Below, piece by piece: positions 47,726 through 59,519 of a DNA stretch of 64,000 nucleotides (position 1 is its first letter; the number at the start of each line of letters is the position of its first letter). Origin of the DNA: Zanthoxylum bungeanum (Eukaryota > Streptophyta > Magnoliopsida > Sapindales > Rutaceae). The notes under the pieces are model-generated. The model had not been told where the DNA came from and made no database searches. It saw nothing but the letters and a program-made list of their open reading frames with translations. A program made the translations under genes and the position numbers. The stretch is taken from positions 338,001 to 402,000 of the forward strand of contig SKCR01006517.1 in the NCBI GenBank assembly GCA_019454045.1, given 5' to 3'.

Positions 47726-48748
47726 AGTTCCTCAAAAATGCGAGTTCCGACCTCGAGGGTTGATAATGATACCCTGGTTTGGCGTGCCACGAGGGGTTCG
47801 CGCTTTTCCCACATCACTCCATCCCTTGATGCATTCTGGATCCTCAAATTGAAAGGAGTTCGGTCAAAACACTTCCACCCGTAGGCCAAAGAAAATGGAG
47901 TTTCCCATGTAGAATCCTTGTAAGTCATCCGATGCGCCCACAATACTTATGGTAATTCCTCGACCACAGCCTCTTGCAAGATCCGAGCAGGGAGTTTAAA
48001 TTTGCCTTCATTATTTTATCGGTCGCCTCGAACTGTCCGTTAGACTTAGGGTGAGTAGGTGAAGTGAATCTCAATGTAATTTGGAGGTCCTCACAGAGCT
48101 TCCTGAAACCTCTGCTGTCGAACTGCTTCCCATTATCAGTAATGATGGCCCAGAGGATCCCCAATCTGCAGATGATATTCTTCTTCACAAAGTCTGTCTC
48201 CTTCTTCTTCGTGATTGTAGGTAGGGGTTCGGCTTCTATCCACTTGGTGAAATAATCAATGGCAATAATAGCGTATTTGGCATGTCCTCATCCAGCTGGC
48301 ATTAGCCCAATGATGTGTAGCCCCCATTGGGCGAACAGCCAGAGGCTGGCTAGAGTGGTCATCTGCTCTGCTGGTTGGTGGTGAATTTTTACATTTTTCT
48401 AGCATCCCTCGCACTTTGGGCTATCTTCACCCCGTCTTGATTCATGATCGGCCAGTAGAATCCCTGCCTCATCGCCTTATACGTAATTGACAGTCCCCCA
48501 GCATGACTCCCACAAATCTCTCCATGAATTTCTCTGAGCACATAATCTGTTTCCTTAATCGTGAGACATCTCAAATGTGGCATCGTATACCCCATATGGT
48601 ATAAAACTCCCTTAATCAGGCAAAACTTAGAGATTCGGTACTTCAGCTTTCTCGTCTTCTTCCTATCTTCAGGTGTCTCCCCAGTGTCCAAGTACTTCAT
48701 AATCTGGTCCATCCAAGAAGTTTCCCTTCCTGCATTCACTTCCATCAC
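47690..48748 (-). pseudogene. Gypsy integrase, broken
   Basis: The minus strand first gives the zinc-binding HHCC-type region (VLREIHGEICGSHAGGLSITYKAMRQ, GFYWPIM). The catalytic core follows with ICRLGILWAIITDNGKQFDS (second Asp, in TDNG) and THPKSNGQFEATDKIM, which carries Glu in the usual place. The final WAHRMTYKDSTWETPFSLAYG is the end of the core. The first core Asp region near 48300 is degraded, and at least two frameshifts and stops break the gene. The cysteines of the HHCC finger are lost (QSARDARKM replaces the usual CDKCQ). It would insert the DNA copy into the host chromosome. Confidence 0.82.
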
Positions 48749-48759
48749 CTTGGCTCCCT

Positions 48760-49123
48760 AACACTCTTCATTTATAGACAAATCAAAGGGATAGTTCTAG
48801 GCTTCTCTGACTTAATTGATGATGCACGCCGAGCCAAGGAGTTTGCCTGATGGTTGCTTTTTCGGTCAATATGCTCGAACTACACATTGCCTATCTTCCC
48901 AGTTAACTTCTTACTTCGGCTATATAAGCCATTATGTTTGGCTCTCTGGCCTGAAACTCCCATTTTAAGTGTTGGATGGCCAGCTGAGAGTCACTTTTCA
49001 AAATTACGTATCGGACACCCAACGCCGTGCATAATCTCAAACCGGAAAAAATAGCCTCATACTCGGGGCATATACCATCTCCTCACCATCATTGCTATGT
49101 AAGACAATCCCGGCCCCGTAACC
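48760..49123 (-). pseudogene. Second (plant-type) RNase H domain of the Tat element
   Basis: Minus-strand pieces spell an EAIFSGLRL-like segment, GVRYVILKSDSQLAIQHL and WEFQAREPNIMAYI, across frameshifts. These match the additional RNase H that is characteristic of the Tat lineage and lies between the retroviral-type RNase H and integrase. The Asp of SDSQL is kept. It is too broken to function. Confidence 0.65.
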
Positions 49124-50440
49124 TTATGAACTAACCAAACCATCCACTGATAACTCCCACTTGACCTTCAGGACTTCTAAAATCTGTGGTCCCACGAACT
49201 CGGCCATAAAATCTACTAAAGCTTGCCCTTTTACTGCCGCTCTTGGCAGATAGGATATGTCATGCTCACTCAGTTCTATTGAATATTTTACTAATAGGCC
49301 CGAGACCTCTGACTTATGTAGGATTTGCCTTAGAGGATGGTCGGTATAGACCCCGATAGGATGAGCCTGAAAGTAGGGTCGCAATTTCTGAGTTTCCGTA
49401 ATCAAGGACAAAGCTACCAGTTCATGGGTCGGGTATCTGGTCCCTGCATTCAGCAAGGCCTTGCTTGTATAATACACCGCGCCTTGGATATTGTCAGCCT
49501 CATACACTAGCGTCGAGCTCACAGCATGCTCAGAAACAGTTAAGTATAGGAATAAGGTCTCACCTGAGACCGGCTTGGCCAAAAATAGAGAGTGAGCTAA
49601 GTATTACTTTAGCTGCAGGAAGAATTAATCATATTCTACCGTCCAACTGACCTTCTTTTTTGCCTTCTTGATCAACTTAAAAAAATGATGGCATTTGTCG
49701 GTTGCTCGGGAGATGAACCAATTTAATACGGCCACTCGGTCCAATAAACTCTACACTTTTTTAACCGTCCTAGGAGGCTTCAATTCCATAACAGCTCGGA
49801 TCTTCTGTGGATTTTCTTCTATTCCCTGTGCACTGATCATGTATCCCAAAAATTTACCCAAAGCTACACTGAATACGCATTTCTCTGGGTTCAGTCTCAT
49901 ATTATGTTTCCTTAACAATTCAAAAGTCCCCAAGAGGTCGACCAAGCGATCCTCCGACCTCTTGGTCATCGTTATCATGTTATCAATATATACTTGCATG
50001 GTTCTGCCAATGAGGGGCTTGAAAACCTTGTTTACTAACCTCAAAAATGTAGCCCTGACATTCTTTAACCCGAAAGACATCACTTTATAACAATACAACC
50101 TGGTCCGTAACGAAAGCTGTCTTCTCCTCATCCTCGGGATGCATCTTGACTTGGTTTTATCCCAAGAACGCATACATAAAGCTAAGCAAACCATGACATG
50201 TCGTTGAATCCACCAAATGATCCACATTTGGAAGTGGGAAACTACCTATCAGGTAGGTCTTGTTGAGATCGGAAAAGTCTACGCACATCTTCCACTTTCC
50301 ATTGGCCTTCTTTACTAAGACCATATTTGACACTCATTCTGGGTATTTTACCTCTCTGATAAAGCCGACCTTCAACAGCCTCTCCACTATCGCTAAATGG
50401 TAATCAATGAATTGGCAATCTATCCCGGGCATATCGTCAT
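49124..50440 (-). pseudogene. Gypsy reverse transcriptase and first RNase H, broken
   Basis: RT blocks on the minus strand run GFIREVKYPEWVSNMV, NGKWKMCVDFSDLNKTY, SFPLPNVDHLVD and KTAFVTD, then MSFGLKNVRATFLRLV and LNPEKCVFSVALGKFLG. The catalytic box reads YIDN where a working enzyme has YIDD. RNase H follows with SGETLFLYLTVSEHAVS, VYYTSKALLNAGTRYPTHE and LRPYFQAHPIGVYTDHPLRQIL. At least three stops or frameshifts occur. The phrasing matches the Tat lineage. Confidence 0.88.
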
Positions 50441-50978
50441 GCCCCTAAGCAAAAATGTCTGCATACTTATTTAAATCTTTATGAATCCTTGCTTCAAGTT
50501 CTTCTCTAAACCTGCTCCTACTTTTATTCTCTTCCCTGGGCCGAAGAGCTATATTGATTCCAGCTCCTCACCGGCCCCCAATTAAGCAAAATCTTCGGGT
50601 CGTGGGTCTGGAGACTCAACTGCTACCTCCTCTTCATTCCTCCATTTCCTTTTCTGGTCGTTTTTTTCAATGCAAAGGGTCTCCTTTGAGACGGTAGCAA
50701 AACAACTCATGGATTCCCTTTGACTTCCACACACTATCCCAATCCCCTATTGGGTGGGGAACTTCAACTTCAAATAATAGCATGACATTGCAGCCTTCGT
50801 TTTCATCATAACAGGTCGGCCAATAATAACCTGATAACTGCTCAGTCAGTCTACTACTGTAAAATCCATAATGATCGTTCTGGTGCGGGGGAAGGTCCCG
50901 ATTTTCATGGCCAACTGTATTCGGCCCAGAGGAACGACTGTTGCACCTTAAACCCGTATATGGGTGTTCCGTCCTGGG
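50441..50978 (-). mobile_element. Tat element, linker between protease and RT
   Basis: No conserved domain was recognised. The position is that of the variable linker between protease and RT in Tat polyproteins; stops are frequent. Confidence 0.5.
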
Positions 50979-51240
50979 TCACAGTGACATACTCCACCCC
51001 AATCCATCCAAGGTGTCCTTGGAGATTATGTCGACTGCGCTCCATGGATCCACCAAGATCATATCCACCTCGGCTCCTCCTATCACCACCTTGATTATCA
51101 ATGCATCTTCATTGGGGAAACACACCCCATGGGCATCCTTGTCCATAACAATAATAGGGACCATCCCCTCTGAACTCTCGAAACCTGCTCTGTTATCAAT
51201 ACTTCCAATCCCCAGACCTTACTGTAATTCTTCCTTGACC
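50979..51240 (-). pseudogene. Gypsy aspartic protease, broken
   Basis: Minus strand gives FPNEDALIIKVVIGGAEVDM followed by ILVDPWSAVDIISKDTLDGLG. This corresponds to the flap and D-[ST]-G-[SA] active site of a retropepsin. Asp is present but the glycine two residues on is Trp, so the active site is lost. The protease would cut the polyprotein in the particle. Confidence 0.7.
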
Positions 51241-51298
51241 GGTTCAAGTCTCCAGCTAGTGTCTTTCCACCGGCGATGGTATATATTTGCCCAGGTTT

Positions 51299-52127
51299 CT
51301 ACCATTGCCGGGTCGCCATCGGCTCTTGGTCGATATAATCATTCAGATAACCATTATGCGCCAAGTTTTCCACCTGCTCATGCAGGTCTCTACAACCTTC
51401 TACCGTATGCGCCTTCAAATTGTGATGCACACAGTAGGACCCCTCACTTTTCTTCTCCGCCGGATACTTCCTCAAGTCTGGTTCCACCAGGAGGCCTTTA
51501 CCTTGGATTTCTCTGACGATCTGAGCCAATGGCTTATTCAAAGGAGTGTACACTGCACCTCCGGCCATATGATTCACTTGTGCCTGAGTCCTCATCTTCT
51601 GTGGTGTATTCCTGGGAGGCATTGGTCTGAACTCCCTTTGTCTCGGAGGTGGCTTCTTCAATTCTCTGTCCGGCCTCCGCCATATCTCTGACCTTACCAT
51701 ACTTTCTCTATAAGCTCTCCCCTCCAGGAAAACTTCTCCTCTTCCTCCATCAGAAAAAATTTCCTGGCCAACTCCAAGGCAGTGGCGTAATCCGGTATGT
51801 CCTAAACCTTCAAGTGAGTCCACAACTTCCCGACCTTCAGGGCCCATTGAGACTTTTCAGTGCCTCCAATGACTCGTATGCCCCGAACTCGAGCACCAAA
51901 TTGTGGTATCTGTCAATAAAATTATTCAGAGGCTCATTATCCCATTGTTTTATCAATTTTAACTCTCCCACCATCTTCTTTGGAACACACGCTTCTTTAA
52001 AATGTCGGACGAAAGATTTGCTAAGCTGAGAGAAACTACTGATACTTCCCAGGGTCAAACTTCTGAACCATAAAATTACGGGCCCACTCAGAGTTAAAGG
52101 AAACACCCTGCATATGGCCTCTTCCAC
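51299..52127 (-). pseudogene. Ty3/Gypsy gag, partial
   Basis: Two overlapping frames give the capsid-type gag, ICRVFPLTLSGPVILWFRSL, ISSFSQLSKSFVRHF and LKLIKQWDNEPLNNFIDRY. A basic linker (RELKKPPPRQREFRPMPP) follows, then YCVHHNLKAHTVEGCRDLHEQVENL, a CxxHxxxxHxxxxC-type knuckle typical of Tat gag. A frameshift lies near 51840. The N-terminus is missing because the sequence switches to an opposite-strand Copia RT at about 52128. Confidence 0.85.
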
Positions 52128-53060
52128 CTTTCTGATTCCACCTTATGTCGATATTAATCTTAATGAGGAAGATGAACTGACTATGTATGAGGAAGCGATA
52201 CAAGGTATCGACTCCACTTTATGGCAAGATTCCATGAAGTCCGAAATAGATTCCATGTATACCAACCAAGTTTGGACACTAGTTGATACACCAGAAGGCA
52301 TTAAGCCTATTGGTTGTAAATGGATCTTTAAGAAGAAGACATACATGGATAGCAACATAAAACGTACAAAGCTAGGCTTGTAGTGAAAGGGTATCATAAA
52401 CGGTATGGTGTCGATTACGATAAAACATTTTCATCCGTTGCCATGATTAAATCATTTCAGATAATGCTTGTTATTGTTGCATATTTCGATTATGAAATAT
52501 GATAGATGGATGTCAAAACTGCTTTCCTTAACGGAAATCTTTTGGAGGATGTTTATATGCAATAATCTCGTGGTTTTGTCGTGCCAAGACATGCATACAA
52601 GGTTTGCAAGTTAAACCGATCCATTTATAGATTAAAGCAAGCATCGCGTTCTTGGAACCAACGTTTTGATGAAATCATAAAAGAATATGGTTTCATTCAA
52701 AATGAAGATGATTCTTGTGTATATAAGAAGTTTAGTGGGAGCGCACTGACATTCATTGTCCTATATATTGATGATGTCTTGCTTTTAGGCAATGACATTC
52801 CCATGCTACAATTGATGAAAGCTTGGCTTTCATTTAAATTCTCCATGAAAGACCTGGGAGAAGCAGCTTTTATACTAGGAATAAGGATATACTGGAGTAG
52901 ATCTAGAAAGTTACTAGGACTCTCCCAAAGCTCGTACATTGACAAAGTGTTGAAGAGATTCAACATAGATCAGTCTAAGAGGGGGTTGCTTCTGGTGTCA
53001 CATGGCGTCTCTCTATCTAAGGACATGTGTCTTAAAACTAAGATGAAAGAGATGCAATGA
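52128..53060 (+). pseudogene. Ty1/Copia reverse transcriptase fragment
   Basis: Plus-strand blocks are LWQDSMKSEIDSMYTNQVWT, IKPIGCKWIFKKKT and DVKTAFLNG-like text. Then come IYRLKQASRSWNQRFDE, DSCVYKKFSGSALTFIVL, an intact LYIDDVLLLGND and FSMKDLGEAAFILGIRIYWS, ending LGLSQSSYIDKVLKRF. A frameshifted section and stops lie at 52380-52600. It is cut at both ends, by the Gypsy gag on the left and an LTR at 53066 on the right. Confidence 0.9.
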
Positions 53061-53065
53061 GTCAG

Positions 53066-55264
53066 TGTAGAACACAAAAATCGACGACGCTGTCCCAAGC
53101 TCGCGGCTCGGTCGGGAGTACAGAGTAGTCTGCAGGGACTAAACCGGAGAATAAAGGAATAAACAGATTTACGCGATAATATAACCAAGTCTACGCAACA
53201 TACACATGCAATATTAACTAATATCTAAGTTTGCACACATAGGAATAAATAAAATAAAAACGAGCACACAATCTTATGAATATATTAAATAGATAAATAC
53301 GGAAACATAAATAAATAATAACTGTATAAGCATAAATATTGAAGAGAGATAATTAAGTTCCTAATATGAAAGAAATAACTAAAGAGGCGATCATGCATGG
53401 AAATAAACAAGGAAGACAAATAACACAAAATAAATGCGGAACAGTAAAACAACAATAAACAGAAATTAAATGCGAAATAATGAAAGGCTAATAATACAAA
53501 ATAAATACTGAATAATAAATATGTGACCAAAGAATTTGGCAATTTTCAATGTAGGACTTCGCATGTCGGTTGGACGTATTCCACGTCTAATCGAGCATGT
53601 CGTTTCCAGGATGACAAAATAAAATATAATAAAGGGTGCCCCCAGGTCTTAGCTTTTAAGTTGCTTCTTGGAAGGGTGTTACGTCATCGTCGAAAGGTTT
53701 AATGCTCCGCAACTTTTCCGGTTCACTGGTCCAATATTTTCCTTCGTTGTTTCGCTATTTTGGGCTGTTGTTTCCTCTATTTTGCTGCTATTTTTTATCA
53801 CTGTTTCTCTATTTTTGCTGTTATTTTTGGACTGTTTTGGCTTACTATTTTTGGTGATTTAAGGACTGTTTTATGGTGCAGTTTTTGATGATTTGGGGAC
53901 TGTTTTGGCTTACTATTTTCGGTGATTTAGGGACTATTTTAGGGTGCAGTTTTTGGTGATTTGGGGACTGTTTTGGGTCGGTCTAGTTCGACAGTTTTGA
54001 TGAGGGCTGACTTGGTTATTTATTTCGATATAGTGTGTTCTTCATCTGGGTTATTTTTTATTTTTGTTTCGTTGATCAGAGCAGTTTGTAGTGGAGAGCT
54101 GGTCATTTTATTTTGTTTGCTTGTGACGGTTCGGTGGCTGATGGGTTATTTGTGGTTCGTGAGAAAGAGTTAATGATGAAGGGTGTTAGTGGCTGTATTT
54201 TATTTGTTGTTTGATCAGTGTAGAGAGAGGATGTGAGGGCTGCTTTTGTGAAGGGTTATTGCTTTTTGGTTTACGTGGCTATTGTGAGTTAGATGATGAG
54301 TGAGTCTTTTATCGATTTGTGTTTTGGGCATTGATGAGGGAAGCTTTGATTACTCGGTGGAGTTTATTCCTTTGTGGTTCACGTGGTTGGCTGCTGTTTG
54401 GTGAGGTCTTTGGGTTTTTTGGTTGAAGCCGAGAAGAGAGAAGAAGGTGTTGTCGGTTATGAGGGTAGTGTGTGTGTTGATACTTCTTAATGCTGAGAGG
54501 GGTGGCTAGTGTGGGGCTTTTGCGTGGCTATGAGTTTATTTATTTTGTTGGCTTTGAGAAAGAGAAGATAAGAGAGAGAGAGAGATGGAGACGAGAGAGG
54601 TCAGAGAGAGAGAGAGCTTAGGGTTTTTATTATTTTTGTGTTGTTTCCGTGAATGGTGAGCTTTAGGGTTTAAGGTTTGGTTTGTGTTTCTTTTTATAAG
54701 AGTGGGTTAAGGTTTTCCACGTATGAGTAGGAAATAAAGATTGTGCAATAATGGAGAATATTTAATTAGTTTGTTATAAGGAAAGGATTTATTTAATTTG
54801 GAATGTGATTTATATAGTTTAGGAAAGGGATTTACTTAATTTAGGAAGGAGATTTAATTTGATTTATTTAATTTAGGAAGGAGATTTATTTGATTTATTT
54901 AATTTTGGAATGAGATTTGATTTGATTTATTTAATTTAGACATGGGTTGAATATTTTTGGATTAGATTTGGTGGGCTTGGGCATGTAGTTTGTTTCTTTG
55001 GTGGGTTTGGGCTTATGGGTTGGTGGTGTGTGGGTTTGGGCGTGTAGCTTGGTGTAGGTTACGGGGAGTTTGGGCCGAACCTAATAGTTAAGACAAAGAT
55101 CAATCGAGCAAACCCGAGGCGAAGCAAACGAATTAAATCTGACAAGGTATTTAATTTTAAATTTTCCCTTCCGATGTCTGTTTCCCGTGACTTCCGCAAC
55201 TAAAAGGGTAGTGCCTCCATACGAGGCTCATCATCGAGCCTTATGCAAAAATGCGATGCCTACA
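53066..55264 (-). mobile_element. 3' LTR of a minus-strand element
   Basis: 2199 bp from TGTAGAACAC to GATGCCTACA. The bases just right of it read on the minus strand as AAAAGTGGGGGTGAC, a convincing polypurine tract, so this is the 3' LTR. It contains GGGACTGTTTTGGG-like phrases, including an exact-period 68-bp tandem pair (53829-53896 and 53897-53964), and purine-rich microsatellites near 54560-54620. It inserted into the Copia RT. The lineage cannot be named from the LTR alone. Confidence 0.75.
53829..53964 (+). repeat. Two 68-bp tandem units in LTR
   Basis: Both units begin GGACTGTTTTGGCTTACTAT, and a third partial unit starts at 53965. Differences between units are few. Confidence 0.85.
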
Positions 55265-55562
55265 GTCACCCCCACTTTTATGAGACTTGTGTAGTGTGTG
55301 ACAGTGACAATCCTATTAAAGTTATGGATGCATTTTTACTTACCTGGCTCGCCAGCTGCTACCTGACTTGCTGTTGTTCTGAGATGCTTCAAGCTGTGTT
55401 GATGTGGGGGTGAGGTGCTTGGACCCCTGGTCCATTCCCGAACAATCCTGTATGAGGTGGTTCATTTCCGAACCGTTACTGTATGAGGTGGTCCATTCTG
55501 AAACTGCTGATAATATGGGCCTCGACCCTGAGATTCATTCCCGAAACTGCTGATAGTGTGGG
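55265..55562 (-). mobile_element. 3' internal end of the minus-strand element with repeats
   Basis: The polypurine tract is followed by about 130 bases without features. Then come repeats of TCATTCCCGAAACTGCTGAT, GGTCCATTCCCGAAC and related phrases that continue at 57330-57407. Tandem repeats before the 3' LTR are common in Tat elements. Confidence 0.6.
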
Positions 55563-57324
55563 TGTAGGACACAGAAATCAGCGATATTATTCTAGGCTCG
55601 CGGCCTAGTCGGGAGTACGGAATAGCCCGCGAAGGACTAAACCGGAGAACAAAATGGAGTCACTATCCAGTGTGAACTGGGACAAAGATTTTAGGCCGCA
55701 CTCACCCCTCGCGAGGGAAGACCTCAAACCATTGGGTTCGGAATGGTCCCTTACTTATGTCACTTGTAATGAATGGATTTGTGCAATAACTTAACCGAAT
55801 CTATGCAATATATTCAAGAATAACCTATATCTAGTTTGCATTCATAGGAATAAATCCTATGTCTAAGTTTGCATGCTTTAAAAGTAAGTCGTCATAACGA
55901 CAAACACACGAAAACACACGATATCTCATGAACATATTGAATTATCCAACACGAAAAATAAATAACAACCTAAACATAAACGTAAATTAAATTCCTAGTA
56001 CGAAAGAAAGTAACCAAATCATGCGTAAGAGAATAACATACTAACAACTAAATCATGCTTAAGAAATAAATGACTTACTAACAACCTAATCATGCTCGAA
56101 CACAAGGTTGGATGAAACGAAATATATGTGTCTCTCAAGCGGTACATGGCATTGTATCCCGAGTGCAGACCGAAATATTGTCCATTCGGATTCGGCTATG
56201 GAATTTACGTCTGGATTTTCATCCGATATACCACAAGAGATAACACATATTCCGTTCATCCGGAAATCACATCATGCACCAATCCACAATACTTATGCGA
56301 AATAAAGTAATAAAATAAATCAAAAATAAAGGATAATAAATAAAAGGGGTGCCCTCTGGTCTAACCTCTTAAGTCGTCTCTCGGAAGCACGTTATACGGC
56401 CGTCGGAAGGGTTGGTGCTCCATAACTTTTCCGATTTACAATTTCGATCTTTTCTTTCGTTGCTTCGCTATTTTGGGCTGTTGTTTCCTCTTTCTTCACT
56501 GCTGTTTTGGGTAGTTGTTTAGGGACTGTTTTGGGTTATTTTGGGACTGTTTTAGGGACTGTTTCGGGGGCTATTTAGGGACTGTTTTGCGATATTTTGA
56601 GGGGGTTGTGTGGGCTATTTTGCGGTAGTTAGGACTCAGTTTTAGGGTGCAGTTTCGGTGGTTTTTTAATCGGATTGGGGCTGTAGTTTGAATTTATTTA
56701 TTCGGCCGGTTAGTGGAAATCTTTTTTTGTGGCTTTGTGCATGTAGAGAGAGAAGGGTCTGAGTGGTATCAACTTGGTGTGTGCAAGGTCTGTGTGTTTT
56801 TTTTAAGGGACGTGCTTGTGTGTTTATGAATGGCTTGTAGTGACGTGAGTTTAAATTTTGTCTGTGCGTGTGTGTTTAGGAAATGGATTTGTTTAGTTTA
56901 GGAAGATGATTTGATTTGATTTATTTAATTTAGGCATATGATTTAATTTAATTAGGAAGGTGATTTATTTAATTTAGGAAGGTGATTTACTTAATTTAGG
57001 GAAGGGGATTTCATTTGATTTGGTTTGATTTGATTTGTTTTAATTTAATTGGATTTAATTTAATTTTTGACATGTGTTTTAAATATTTTAATCATTTTAG
57101 ATTAGGCTTTGGATGAGTGCGGTGTTTTGGGCCAAGGCTAAATTTTAAAATAGAGATCCAACGAGCGAACCCGAAGCTAAGCAAGCGAATTAAATCCAAC
57201 AAGATGTCAATGTCTGACTCTTCCCTTCCGACGTCCATTTCCCACGACTTCCACAATTTAAAGAGGTAGTGTCTCCATGTGAGACTCATCATCGGGACTT
57301 ATATGCAAAAATACAGTGCCTACA
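55563..57324 (-). mobile_element. Solo LTR with GTGGG target duplication
   Basis: The 1762-bp LTR runs from TGTAGGACAC to AGTGCCTACA. GTGGG occurs at 55558-55562 and 57325-57329. It resembles 53066-55264 throughout, with indels, and interrupts that element's internal repeat array. Orientation is inferred from the relative. Confidence 0.88.
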
Positions 57325-57407
57325 GTGGGCCTCGACCCTGGGATTCATTCTCGAAACTGCTGATAGTGTGGGACTCATTCCCGAAACTGCTGATAGTGTG
57401 GGCCTCG
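57325..57407 (-). mobile_element. Continuation of the interrupted repeat array
   Basis: GGGCCTCGACCCTGGGATTC and CCGAAACTGCTGATAGTGTG units resume after the solo LTR and stop where the next Copia LTR inserts. CCTCG (57403-57407) is the presumed target duplication. Confidence 0.75.
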
Positions 57408-59501
57408 TGTTGAGTTTCTATTAGGTCCCAAGATCAAATCTAAGCATGAAACAATGAGTGAACACATCAACGGAGGTAGCGGAATACTCACATCGATCGG
57501 TTGAGTCGATTTGGAGGCGAAACGAAGCCAAATACTTGCTGCCAAGGGCGCCAATAAACTGCAGTTCACTGCCAGCAAAACAGAATTTTGGATGAAGAAA
57601 CGGAGCTCCAAACTTCGTCCGACGGATCCCGACTCATGGGTGAACCTCCCTACCACCTTCGCAAGACTTCGTAAGTGTGCTAGCACTTGAGATTTTGCCA
57701 CAAAATCCCACTCTTGGCTTCCCCATTCACGCCATTTAGAGTCAAACCAGAAACTTTTTTAAGCCTTTGGGCGTGAGAGAAGAAAGAGATTTGAGAGAGA
57801 TAGATTTGTGTATTAGATGTGAATGAAATTCATTTGGTATATCTTATATACCTTAAGTGAAATTCACCATAATTTCACTTGAATTTGCATTTCATTTCCT
57901 TTTAAAGTCAAACCATAAAAGCCAAAACACTATTCACATCACTAGAAAAGGTGTTTTGATGTGTGTGTCATCAATCAATCAATCACTCACATCAATCAAT
58001 CAAATGTCACATCACTCAAAGTGACGCTTGATTTGACGCTTGATGTGATGAATGACTTGACGTTAGATTTGACGCTTGATGTGACTTGCGTCGCCGCACT
58101 CGAATTCGAAATACGAATGCGCTCGCAATCACACTCGGGCTCGGGTTCGCTAATTCCAAATTAACGATTTATCCGTCGCGTCGTAATTAAGTGATTACGC
58201 CTAGCGAATTCACTATTCACGTCGCTAACGAATTAATTCTAAATTAATTCGTTCGCCCGAATTAAAATCTAATTTTAATTCCGCGTCGAAATCTAATTTC
58301 GTTTAATATATCGAATATATTAATTTACCGATTAATTCCAAATTAATCATTATCTCTCTCTCGACGATATTTTATCCGAGATAAAATATCTCCGTAATTA
58401 ATCCTAGATTAATTTTCTCTCTCCTCAATATAATCCCAGATTATTCAAGAGTGCGAGTTGTGCGTCATCGGTGGATTATCGGGAAGCGACCCATGAGATC
58501 TCCGGATAAGTTGGCTATAAATACGGTCGTCGGTGTAACCGAATCACGTACGTACCAAGTACTACGTTCTACCGATTTACGAGACAAGGTCGACTCCTAG
58601 CAAAGTACCAAGTCTTCCCAATTCTCCGGACATATCCTTTTAAGAATATTTAGATCTATATCAAGCGTAGTATACTCACGTATTGTGCATATCGGCCCAG
58701 TATCGGATAGTCACGTGTTAGGGCTGGGGCTGGATAAGTGTCTGCCCCGTCCGAAACACATATCGGATGTCTGGTAACTAGTCTCTATAATCGGATATTC
58801 ATGACCTGGTCATAATATCACGATTGGATGCGCATCACTTAAGAGCACTAATACCGTATCCTGCGTGACATCATCTCCACTATGACTGGAGTGATACTTC
58901 CGTCTCGACATCACATCCAATACTCTACGACTCTCTGATAAACCCAGAAGTGGTAGACACAGAACCGGTTAAAGCCCCCAACCACCAAATCCAAAGTTTA
59001 TCGATTATCGTAAGTATTAGCGATGCAAGTCTCAGGTTAAGACTATACACACCTACCTCGATTTCGGCCTCCCATAGACACATATTCATAATACCAATGG
59101 GATTCCGAAGGGGTCTATCCAGAGCGAAGCTGTTTCCCGTACCATCGGTGAAACACGACCTCCTATCGCACTTGCATAAGTCTCCAACACTTATATATAT
59201 GAAACTATGCCGTTGTGCCCTCACAACGCGCACAAGTGCAATACTAGCCTATTCCGCATTATCGATGTCCAGTCTCGATAATACTACGGCTAGGGATATT
59301 TAATGATTAATCCTTCGTGGACTGATACTGTCTCATATCATCTCAATCCAGGAACTAATCATAGGGACCTCTCTTCATTTATATATCTATGGTGATCTAA
59401 TCACAAATGATGAGAGTGCAATTTCCTTATTACATAGTTATTTGCTACAACAACACAATGATCTGTGCAAATAGTGACGCTATGGGTCATATTATCCAAC
59501 A
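57408..59501 (-). mobile_element. 3' LTR of the right-hand Copia element
   Basis: 2094 bp on the plus strand from TGTTGAGTTTC to TTATCCAACA. The neighbouring ATCTCCCACTTGGCAC is read on the minus strand as CAAGTGGGAGAT, the usual Copia polypurine tract. This fixes the minus orientation and makes it the 3' LTR of the element that fills the rest of the window. It is closely related to the solo LTR at 28694-30785. Confidence 0.9.
58148..58444. repeat. Chain of ten 3-nt-spacer inverted repeats (LTR copy D)
   Basis: In order: 58148-58166 (spacer CCA), 58227-58253 (12-base arms, CTA), 58259-58281 (CTA), 58287-58301 (CTA), 58303-58323 (CGA). Then 58330-58348 (CCA), 58366-58390 (11-base arms, CGA), 58396-58414 (CTA) and 58430-58444 (CCA). 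Shorter, weaker ones lie between 58167 and 58226. Arms are perfect or have one mismatch. Confidence 0.85.
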
Positions 59502-59514
59502 ATCTCCCACTTGG
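59502..59514 (-). other. Copia polypurine tract
   Basis: Minus strand CCAAGTGGGAGAT immediately before the 3' LTR. Confidence 0.85.
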
Positions 59515-59519
59515 CACGT

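Noticed and set aside
53061..55269. GTCAG and GTCAC as a target duplication around the LTR at 53066-55264, which would make it a solo LTR
   Set aside because: The Copia RT does not resume after 55264. The right-hand bases form a good polypurine tract on the minus strand, so they belong to the element's interior.
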